Of a DNA stretch of 55,957 nt, positions 6,690 to 13,791 are shown piece by piece (the stretch's first letter is position 1; each line of letters begins with the position of its first letter). Both the position numbers and the translations under genes were made by a program. This DNA is from a virus, in IMG/VR virus record IMGVR_UViG_3300008954_000067, positions 1 to 55,957 of that record, one strand, 5' to 3'. Below the pieces are notes generated by a model, which was not told where the DNA came from, did no database searches, and saw only the letters and a program-made list of their open reading frames with translations.

Positions 6690-8297
6690 TCACTTCAATA
6701 ACCATGACATATCTCCATAAGGAGAATTTGAGCCTGATACTTCAGGCATTGTTCCCATTACAATTGGTTGAAACGGATTTGGTGATGCACCACGATTAGT
6801 CCAAATATCTGCGGAGGACGGTGCTTTATTCTCAGGAGACCCATTAACTGCAAATGCAGCTAGCATCGCGTCATTAATATTTACCGTATACTGATTATAG
6901 TTGGGTGATGTATCATAAAGCCATGTCCCAATGGCAAGGGCGATGACGAGGTCATCATTTGCGCCTTTCTGGGCCTGGGCCTTATTGCCTTTCCACACAA
7001 ATGTCTTTAGCTCATCATATAGCCTCGTAGAGTATATCTTGATTTGCCTATTTCTTAGAATTTCTTCCAGCTTTGTCAGCACCTGTATTCTAGCTGGTGC
7101 CGTCATCGTGAAACCTACTTTGTGGATATTGCTTTCCCCATACATCGAAGCATATTTGTCACTTTGCTTCTTAAAATAAAGATTAGGATAATTCATTTCG
7201 ACCAGCTTCATAATGACCGCATACCCATATGTGTTATTCTCAGGACAAACTAGGGCCTTACCATACCTCATCCCAGCTTCATTGAGCAACATCGCAAATT
7301 GATCTGGGGGCAATTTACCTTTATATTCTGCAACTACCTCTGATTCATTTGTATCGATTACACAAAATGTTGAATAATCAGCAGCATCGCCCCTAGCAAC
7401 ATCGGCAGATATTATATACCTGTGCTCAGACAGCGCATACTTCCATACCCACACCCCCATATCTGGGCCCCATTTTTCTAATGGGTTCCTAACGGCCGTC
7501 CGAATATATTCAATATCCTCTGCCGCTAGAAATGTGTCACCTGATGCTGCAAAGTCACATAGTAGCTCTTGTGCAATTTGTTTGTTAGATAAGTTTTTAC
7601 ACTCATTCTCAAACCACGTTTCATCTCTCTCAGGATGTACATCCCATGGGAGACGAATGGGGTGAAACTCACTTTCCCCCGCAGCAGCCTTCATATACAA
7701 GTCATAATACTGGCCACCGACACCATTTGGGGTTGATAACACAATTGCACGACCACCGGTAGAGAGTGTAGGGTATAGGCCCATCCACAACTCATCAAAA
7801 TTACGAACAAATGCAGCCTCATCCACAATCAATAACGACAATGCCTCAGAGCGGCCGGCATCATCAGATGTAGGAATAGCCTTGATAGTTGAACCATTAC
7901 TAAACTCAACAGATTGCTTATTACTAGTAGTAAGCTCAGGCAATATCAGCCATGGAGGCACATTTCTTAACGCAACCTTCACTTTCTTTATAAAGTTCAT
8001 TGCAACTGCTAACTTCGTTGCAATTACCAGAATATTCTTATCCTTATAAAAAACAGCCAGCCATACAGCATACGCCGCACTAATTGTTGATAATCCAAGC
8101 TGCCGGGACTTCAAGATTACATTAAACCGATTGTTTATGAAATCATGAACACACTGATCCTGAAAATCGTATGTCTTGAATGGAATTAGGCCTGCGGTCG
8201 GATGTTGTATCTTTACATACTTGTTGAAAAAATAAACTGGATCCTTACCACAGCGGACTATTTCCTTTACCTGACGTTGCTTGTTAACAGGGGGCAT
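6690..8297 (-). CDS. 17: Large terminase subunit, gp17-like
   Basis: The packaging motor ATPase and nuclease that cuts concatemeric DNA and drives it through the portal. Seen in 535 residues: an adenine-binding region FKTYDFQDQ, a Walker A-type loop SRQLGLST (64-71), Walker B LLIVDEAAF with D159 and E160, coupling motif STPNG (188-192), and the RNase H-fold nuclease start IISADVARGDAADYS with D299. A further acidic nuclease residue probably lies in PENNTYG or NDDLVIAL near the C-terminal end. Length is somewhat below T4 gp17 (610). It is preceded by a small gene 10 bases upstream and followed directly by portal, with no sheath or tube genes between, unlike T4. Confidence 0.95.
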   Translation of the reverse strand: MPPVNKQRQVKEIVRCGKDPVYFFNKYVKIQHPTAGLIPFKTYDFQDQCVHDFINNRFNVILKSRQLGLSTISAAYAVWLAVFYKDKNILVIATKLAVAMNFIKKVKVALRNVPPWLILPELTTSNKQSVEFSNGSTIKAIPTSDDAGRSEALSLLIVDEAAFVRNFDELWMGLYPTLSTGGRAIVLSTPNGVGGQYYDLYMKAAAGESEFHPIRLPWDVHPERDETWFENECKNLSNKQIAQELLCDFAASGDTFLAAEDIEYIRTAVRNPLEKWGPDMGVWVWKYALSEHRYIISADVARGDAADYSTFCVIDTNESEVVAEYKGKLPPDQFAMLLNEAGMRYGKALVCPENNTYGYAVIMKLVEMNYPNLYFKKQSDKYASMYGESNIHKVGFTMTAPARIQVLTKLEEILRNRQIKIYSTRLYDELKTFVWKGNKAQAQKGANDDLVIALAIGTWLYDTSPNYNQYTVNINDAMLAAFAVNGSPENKAPSSADIWTNRGASPNPFQPIVMGTMPEVSGSNSPYGDMSWLLK

Positions 8298-8307
8298 CTC
8301 GTCTCGC

Positions 8308-8673
8308 TTAGTTCTTGATGTCTAATATCAAGTCACGGTTGTAATATGCAACCCTTCTTAAAGAGTTTGCTGTCGCAGATACAAGTTCAACCCTATCCCT
8401 ATTAGAAAATTCACTAACACTTAACGCATTTCCAGTAGCTTCCTTAAACTGCTTTTTAACCTCACCTAAACGTGCGGTCAGCAGTTGCATGGATTCGTCT
8501 ACTAGGTTAGGCATTTGTTGCTGTAAAGAATCTTCCGAAGCAAAATGTACAATTGTGCTAAAGCTTAGCAGCAATCGGTCACCATGCATTTTAGATGTAA
8601 TCCCAGCACCTGACTTACCCCATGTGTGGTTTAGAATATTCCCTAATTCATTAACTTCTTCTTTTGATAACAT
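8308..8673 (-). CDS. Small protein upstream of terminase, unknown
   Basis: A 121-residue product with no family I can name with confidence. It begins MLSKEEVNELGNILNHTWG, has a mixed alpha/beta middle with GDRLLLSFSTIVHFAS, a helical stretch with QLLTARLGEVKKQFKEATG, and ends RRVAYYNRDLILDI. A small terminase subunit (gp16-like) would be expected near this position, and a helical core fits loosely, but no helix-turn-helix or other diagnostic motif is visible, so I leave it unassigned. The ATG has an AGGAG site at eight bases. Conservation of the C-terminal AYY-x-R pattern should be checked among T4-like phages. Confidence 0.6.
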   Translation of the reverse strand: MLSKEEVNELGNILNHTWGKSGAGITSKMHGDRLLLSFSTIVHFASEDSLQQQMPNLVDESMQLLTARLGEVKKQFKEATGNALSVSEFSNRDRVELVSATANSLRRVAYYNRDLILDIKN

Positions 8674-8716
8674 AATGGTCTCCTGGTTCCTCCTTATGTA
8701 ATTATTGCCTGCAGAA

Positions 8717-9001
8717 CTATCTGACCCTATATGATGGTAGGCTCAGTCTTTTTTTTCTGACATTTGATATCTCTTTTGATGATGGACGCCAGCCACCTTC
8801 CCACTTATCCTGGTTTGCCGCGGCCCATGTTATATAGCAATAGTCACAGCATGACCATTTCTGAAATATTGTTACGTCTGTATGATCTCTCATTAAAAGT
8901 TCACATACAGGACATTCCAATGGAATATGCTGATCATGTATTAACCGGCTTGACTTCATTATTAAAAACCCGTTTTTATCTTCATGAAAATTCTTATTCA
9001 T
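8717..9001 (-). CDS. Small zinc-ribbon-like protein
   Basis: A 94-residue product with a CPVC knuckle (Cys30, Cys33) and a second cluster CCDYC (Cys51, Cys52, Cys55), a spacing expected of a four-Cys zinc ribbon. The rest is polar, ending in a basic tail (VRKKRLSLPSYRVR). Start choice: an in-frame ATG at 9022 has no ribosome site, whereas ATG at 9001 is preceded by GGGGAG ten bases upstream; it overlaps the end of the Mre11-Rad50 gene by eight bases. Zinc ribbons of this size bind nucleic acid or protein. Position suggests a partner of recombination or packaging, but nothing in the sequence decides that. Confidence 0.65.
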   Translation of the reverse strand: MNKNFHEDKNGFLIMKSSRLIHDQHIPLECPVCELLMRDHTDVTIFQKWSCCDYCYITWAAANQDKWEGGWRPSSKEISNVRKKRLSLPSYRVR

Positions 9002-12000
9002 GATCCATTGACTCCCCACCATTATAGATTACCTGGGCATTTTTTCCTCGCCTGGTTATCTCTATCACGTTATCGACGACGTCTTTTACACCATCAACAT
9101 GTGATATTACCAATATATTCCTAAACCATCTTTTAAGAGACTTCAGTAATCGATTACAGGATTCTACATTCATTTCATCAAGAGCGCCGAAACCTTCATC
9201 AATAATAAGCAAGTCGGTTTTGGGTAGGGACGAAATATTAATAAGTGCTACTCGAATTGCAAGGGAAGACATCATCTTCTCCATACCGGATCCACATTCA
9301 ATAATTCTTCTAGAGTCGCCATAATTGATATAAATGTCCATTGAATTTGAAGATGACTCAGCTTCAAGCTCTACAGTAAACCCAACAGCATCTTGAAGAA
9401 TCTTTGAAATTTCAGCATTAATAACTGGGAGTTGTGACATCATGATCTGGCGAGGAATGCCGTTCTTTGATACAGCACTCATAAATAGGTCATAAACCTT
9501 CCATTGCATTAGCAACTTATTGTGCTCATCTTTATCCACCTTCAGGCGCTCAATCTCTGAAGCCAATAGGCCAATGGATTCTGACAGTGACATTCTTTTT
9601 GCATCTTTTTCAAGTATTTGGTCAGACGTGCCAGATATTTCTTTCTTTACCTTGCTGACCCCACTGGCATCGTCTGAGTCTGATACTCGCATATACATGT
9701 CTGACAATACACTTTTTCCGCGGTCAATTGAGGATGATAATCTGGTCTTCGTTGATTGTAGTTCATGTAAATTAACTGACTCTGTTGAAGCATCAATACG
9801 CAGTTGTGATCCCTGCCTAAGTAGTGAATCATACTTTTCTACTTTCTCTTGTAGGTTTTCTTTTATTAAGATCTTTAATGCTTTTTTTGCCGTTTTAACT
9901 TGCTCTAATGTATCCGCCGTTCGCTCCTGTTGTTCAATAAGCAACTTTTTGTTTTTATGTGAGTCTTTTATAAATTTACATGTTGGAAATTGATCGCCAC
10001 ATGGAACTTCCTCTAGTAGTCCTACTGATTTCTTTTGGTTCTTAAGAAGCGTTTTCTCTTTTTCATGTGTATGCTCTAATCCAACCAAAGAACGTTCAAG
10101 GTCTGCCTGTGCAGCAAAGCGTTCTTTTAACTCCTCTATTGGAAACTGTTCTTTAATTGTTTGGATTTTTTCAATTTTTTCCTGCAATAGCCTAATTGCT
10201 TCGTTTGATACGCGCTCTTTCTCTTGGATATCATCTAGCTTGAGTTTTGCAGCCTCTATCTTTTCTTCTTGCTCCTCAACATCTGCGCGAGTGACGAGAT
10301 CCTTGTCTTTGTGTGTGGCTAGCGATATCTTTAACTCTTGAAGTCTTTTTCTTAGTTTTGTTAGTTCAACATCAACTTCATCCCTGGTTTTTACTTTTGC
10401 GTCATGCTCAACCTGGGTCTCTAAAATCTTAGTCTCATAATCGGTACCAGGATCAAGTTTTAATGTTGCCTTGATGCCGGCTGATTCATCTCTTGCTAAG
10501 CTTTCCATTTGATCGAATATGTTTAGGTCCAGAAAATTCGTTAGAATTGCTTTTCGTTGGGTTGCCTTATGTTTAATGAACGCATTCATTTCCCCCTGGC
10601 TTGAAAGTGATGTCAATAAAAAATCATCAGGTGATCCTACAAGTTTTCTAATATCCTTCTCTGTCTCTCTGCGCTGCTCGCCGCTTAAGTCTAATGTGGG
10701 TATACCATCATCACCCAACCTAAATAAGTTTAGGTGTGTAACCGCATGTAGCTTTCCAGCCTTTGTTTCATGTTTTACAGATTGACGTTCAATTCGGAAA
10801 CTTTTACCTGATACCCCTATATCGATATCTGCCCTACAGAAGCCTTTTCTAGAATTAATGACATGAAGATTCTTTATTGAACCTCTATCTGTCGTATTAA
10901 AGACACCATACATTAGTGCACCAGGGATTGATGATTTTCCGACCCTGTTCGGGCCGAAGAGACCGGTAATCCCACCAAGGTTTTCAAAATCAATAACATT
11001 TCCTTTGCCATATGAGAAAATGTTGTCAAACGCCAGCCTCTTAATTGACCACTTGACATTCCGCACAGTATCACCAGTCTCTAGCTGGCTTACATATCGT
11101 GTAGCCAGGCCATCGAGTTGTGTGAGCTCTTCCTCGGTTAGGAATACTTCCTTATAGTATTCACGTAGTAACTTACAATGTGTACTTGGGTCCCTTAAGT
11201 CATTCTTAAAAAATGAACTTCCGTTAGCTTTAATTACCGTAAGATCTGAGTCATAGTCATTCTTGTAAACGATCTCAGATGCTTCCTTAAATTCCTTTAA
11301 GGCTGTATGTAGTTGTTTTATCTCTGGTTGTGAAATTGGCTCTTGTGTACGTACTCTGAATCTTGCGCCGTCCGGATAATCTTCGGCAGCATCAAGTGTC
11401 GTTTGAACATCACCTGCCCAGTCGACTGTAACAAATGGTTTGTCATGAGGTATCTCATAAAAAGTACTAGTGAACTTATCTTTACTTTCTATCTCCCAAA
11501 ACAGGAACCCCTTACCTGGCGTCTCTCCGTAGTTCTGCTGAATAGATGAACCACAATATGCTATTCTCTTTTCATCATCCAGATATTGAAGCTTATGAAT
11601 ATCACCCAACATCGTAAAGTCATATCCATCAAAAAATGCAGTATCAACTTCACCATCAATATTCCAGTCGATGTCAGTTTTTGAACCCATAACACCACCA
11701 TGAAAAGTAGCAATGTTTATGTCACCAGGAACAGGTTTTACATCTGGCCAGCTCTCTTCATCAAAACAAGAAAATACAGACCAATTAAACCCAGGGTATC
11801 CTGTTGGATATGTTCCTGATTTTTTGTATAGATGGATATTTGAATTATTTAATGCGCTCAATATAGGGCTAATGGCATCTTGACGATGCTTGTTCATAAT
11901 CAGCCCATCGTGATTACCCAGGATAACATGGGTGGGTGCTATATCGGCAAGGCCTGTAAACCACCAATTCAAAAGATCAATTAGCTCAGGGGTAATCCCC

Positions 12001-12158
12001 TGGGTTTTTGAGTGAACAATATCCCCACCGACGTATATTACATCAGGGGCTAGCTCCTTTGCTTTTTCAAAGAATGCTGTAAATGATTTATAATATTCAT
12101 CATGACGACTAAGTCCCCTAAAATGAATGTCAGAAATGTGGATACACTTAAAACTCAT
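8994..12158 (-). CDS. Single-chain Mre11-Rad50 fusion (gp47-gp46 / SbcD-SbcC)
   Basis: Nuclease-ATPase that processes DNA ends for recombination-dependent replication. Residues 1 to about 380 are an Mre11/SbcD phosphoesterase: SDIH (Asp10, His12), GGDIVH (Asp46), GNHD (Asn82-Asp84), FHGG (His153) and GDIH (185-188). From about 385 follows a Rad50/SbcC ATPase: FSYGKGNVIDF, Walker A GPNRVGKSS (Lys408), long coiled coils, a hook pair Cys720 and Cys727, coils back, the signature region ECGSGMEKMMSSLAIRVAL, Walker B LLIIDEGFGALDE (Asp987, Glu988) and a final SH switch His. Known: in T4 and most bacteria these are two genes. Here no stop or start separates them, and both halves keep their catalytic residues. 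The hook is CX6C (PCGDQFPTC), not the usual CXXC. Flanked by primase and a zinc-ribbon gene. Confidence 0.93.
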   Translation of the reverse strand: MSFKCIHISDIHFRGLSRHDEYYKSFTAFFEKAKELAPDVIYVGGDIVHSKTQGITPELIDLLNWWFTGLADIAPTHVILGNHDGLIMNKHRQDAISPILSALNNSNIHLYKKSGTYPTGYPGFNWSVFSCFDEESWPDVKPVPGDINIATFHGGVMGSKTDIDWNIDGEVDTAFFDGYDFTMLGDIHKLQYLDDEKRIAYCGSSIQQNYGETPGKGFLFWEIESKDKFTSTFYEIPHDKPFVTVDWAGDVQTTLDAAEDYPDGARFRVRTQEPISQPEIKQLHTALKEFKEASEIVYKNDYDSDLTVIKANGSSFFKNDLRDPSTHCKLLREYYKEVFLTEEELTQLDGLATRYVSQLETGDTVRNVKWSIKRLAFDNIFSYGKGNVIDFENLGGITGLFGPNRVGKSSIPGALMYGVFNTTDRGSIKNLHVINSRKGFCRADIDIGVSGKSFRIERQSVKHETKAGKLHAVTHLNLFRLGDDGIPTLDLSGEQRRETEKDIRKLVGSPDDFLLTSLSSQGEMNAFIKHKATQRKAILTNFLDLNIFDQMESLARDESAGIKATLKLDPGTDYETKILETQVEHDAKVKTRDEVDVELTKLRKRLQELKISLATHKDKDLVTRADVEEQEEKIEAAKLKLDDIQEKERVSNEAIRLLQEKIEKIQTIKEQFPIEELKERFAAQADLERSLVGLEHTHEKEKTLLKNQKKSVGLLEEVPCGDQFPTCKFIKDSHKNKKLLIEQQERTADTLEQVKTAKKALKILIKENLQEKVEKYDSLLRQGSQLRIDASTESVNLHELQSTKTRLSSSIDRGKSVLSDMYMRVSDSDDASGVSKVKKEISGTSDQILEKDAKRMSLSESIGLLASEIERLKVDKDEHNKLLMQWKVYDLFMSAVSKNGIPRQIMMSQLPVINAEISKILQDAVGFTVELEAESSSNSMDIYINYGDSRRIIECGSGMEKMMSSLAIRVALINISSLPKTDLLIIDEGFGALDEMNVESCNRLLKSLKRWFRNILVISHVDGVKDVVDNVIEITRRGKNAQVIYNGGESMDHE

Positions 12159-12182
12159 ACATATGCCTGTCTGGACTAGACC

Positions 12183-13157
12183 CTAAAATAAGGAACCGCT
12201 TTTAATTGTGTCAATCAAATGTAACAAATGGTCATCTGACTTCCACTTCTTAGCTCGTTTTTTAGCCTCTAAAAAATCTAATCTTGACATCTCCCCTACA
12301 TCACTGAACGTACCATGGTCAAGGATACGTACATTGACTCCATAAGATGATAGCTTTTTAGCATATGCCTGTGTTTTACCACGAGCATCAGGATCTAATG
12401 CCAATACTATCGGTGTTGCATATTTGATAATCTCACCAAATAACGCATAATCCTCAGAAAAATGAGAACCCAACAAGCATGTTGCATTATCATCACATTT
12501 TACTAAATCAAAGGGGCCCTCGACCAATGTTAGTTCTTGTTTCCAATTGATGTTTATCTCATTGAAAATAACACTTTTCTTTGGCACCTTTGCATTCAAG
12601 TACTTCATACCAGCATCATTATCAATGGTCCTGGCAACAAAATAATTCAAATCACCGTCAGCATCAAAAGACGGTAAAATTACCCGCCGGCGATATCGGC
12701 CCTGCGTACATGTACCCATCTTAAAATACCAAAGATCCCTATTCGTTAGGCCTCTTTTTTTCAAATACCGAACAGTATCCCTAATATCTGGATCTTTACT
12801 TTGTAAGCTTGTAGCTAAAAGCCTAAACTCCTTAGGGCATGTTACTATAACCTCAGGTTCTTCAACATCAATTGCAAAATTCTTGGATTTTGTTAAGAAC
12901 TTCTCACGATATTCATGGACATACTGGGGAAAGTGTTTTCTCAAAAGAGAATTTAGGTTTCTTCCCTTGACGTCACAGACCCAACAGTGATGATTATCAG
13001 TATCAATTCGAATTACTAATTTCTTCTTTGCGGATGAACCATATGATCCACAGTTTCTATTGGGGCAACAGACGGCAACATTTAGGCCGTCGTTTCCAAT
13101 GACACAGGTTCCAAAAACCCGGTTCAAAAATCTGATTTTATCATTCGCAGAAGACAT
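12183..13157 (-). CDS. DnaG-type DNA primase with zinc finger and TOPRIM
   Basis: Primase that would lay RNA primers for lagging-strand synthesis. Seen in 324 residues: an N-terminal zinc-binding domain with Cys30 or Cys31, Cys36, His57/Cys58 and Cys61 (CCPNRNC and HHCWVC); a middle region with RGLTNRDLWYFKMG (about 135-148) as in the RNAP-like core; and a TOPRIM domain with LVEGPFD (Glu213) and LALDPDARG (Asp255, Asp257). Length is like T4 gp61 (342), shorter than bacterial DnaG because the helicase-binding C-terminal domain is missing. No helicase gene is in the window. No clear ribosome site precedes the ATG; the 64-bp leader holds a 12-mer shared with another spacer and two small inverted repeats. 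Confidence 0.87.
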   Translation of the reverse strand: MSSANDKIRFLNRVFGTCVIGNDGLNVAVCCPNRNCGSYGSSAKKKLVIRIDTDNHHCWVCDVKGRNLNSLLRKHFPQYVHEYREKFLTKSKNFAIDVEEPEVIVTCPKEFRLLATSLQSKDPDIRDTVRYLKKRGLTNRDLWYFKMGTCTQGRYRRRVILPSFDADGDLNYFVARTIDNDAGMKYLNAKVPKKSVIFNEININWKQELTLVEGPFDLVKCDDNATCLLGSHFSEDYALFGEIIKYATPIVLALDPDARGKTQAYAKKLSSYGVNVRILDHGTFSDVGEMSRLDFLEAKKRAKKWKSDDHLLHLIDTIKSGSLF

Positions 13158-13160
13158 CTT

Positions 13161-13172
13161 ATTCTAATATAC
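13161..13172 (-). repeat. Intergenic 12-mer before the primase gene, second copy
   Basis: The minus strand reads GTATATTAGAAT, identical to 2241-2252. Here it ends three bases before the primase ATG. Two inverted repeats lie upstream in the same 64-bp spacer: TGATCT-ATTCAAC-AGATCA just after the RuvC gene stop codon, and TATACC-TGCGG-GGTATA whose right arm overlaps the 12-mer. TGAACA lies 17 bases before TATATT, a weak -35/-10 pair. A regulatory role for start of the primase gene is possible but unproven. Confidence 0.3.
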
Positions 13173-13221
13173 CCCGCAGGTATACAAGTGTTCATTTGTA
13201 TGATCTGTTGAATAGATCAAA

Positions 13222-13791
13222 TTATGAATCATGCAACATTAGGAATCCTGCTCTGGCAATAACATATGCATCTGCTGCATCATAACATCCAGGTTCTAAA
13301 ATTTCCTGGTTTTTTCTTGGGCCGCTCTTTAATATCTTGGTTGGCCATTGATATTGATTATCATTATCACTAACTTCACCAGAAACCCAGTCTAAAACTT
13401 GCTCTTTAGTGGGAGCGCCGCCTTTGCTTTTTCGGACGATCTTTAGTCCTACAGCTTTTCGTGCAGCATTGACATTGACATATTCTGGTTCAAAATCAAA
13501 TTGTTGGTACACTAAATAACTTACAATCCCATTAAACCTTGCCAATGTTAGTAACGTTTTTGCAGAGGATAGACCAGGCCGAAAGGCTTGTAGGTTCTCC
13601 TCAATGAAGACCTTGTTGATATCATACTTAAGGTGTAGCATAGCTAGTTTGTCTGAGGCCCCTTGGGCCTTCTGGAAGGGGCCATTCAGTTTAGACAGGG
13701 GAATATACCCCATCTCTGTAAGGCGTCCCTTAGGGCCTAATACACACCATCCAATACAAGCTGTTGAAACATCCAACCCTAAAAAATACAC
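13222..13791 (-). CDS. RuvC-like Holliday junction resolvase
   Basis: An RNase H-fold endonuclease, 189 residues, expected to cleave branched DNA before packaging, replacing the unrelated T4 endonuclease VII. Seen: MYFLGLDVST with the first catalytic Asp at 7, KVFIEEN with Glu64/Glu65 at the end of the fourth strand, NAARKAVGLK (108-117), and the C-terminal CYDAADAYVIA with Asp171 and Asp174. This is the D-E-D-D order of RuvC. RuvC of bacteria is about 173 residues. The start is GTG, overlapping the TAG stop of the upstream structural gene. A basic insertion near 119-124 (VRKSKGG) may bind DNA. It heads a small replication-recombination island. Confidence 0.87.
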   Translation of the reverse strand: MYFLGLDVSTACIGWCVLGPKGRLTEMGYIPLSKLNGPFQKAQGASDKLAMLHLKYDINKVFIEENLQAFRPGLSSAKTLLTLARFNGIVSYLVYQQFDFEPEYVNVNAARKAVGLKIVRKSKGGAPTKEQVLDWVSGEVSDNDNQYQWPTKILKSGPRKNQEILEPGCYDAADAYVIARAGFLMLHDS

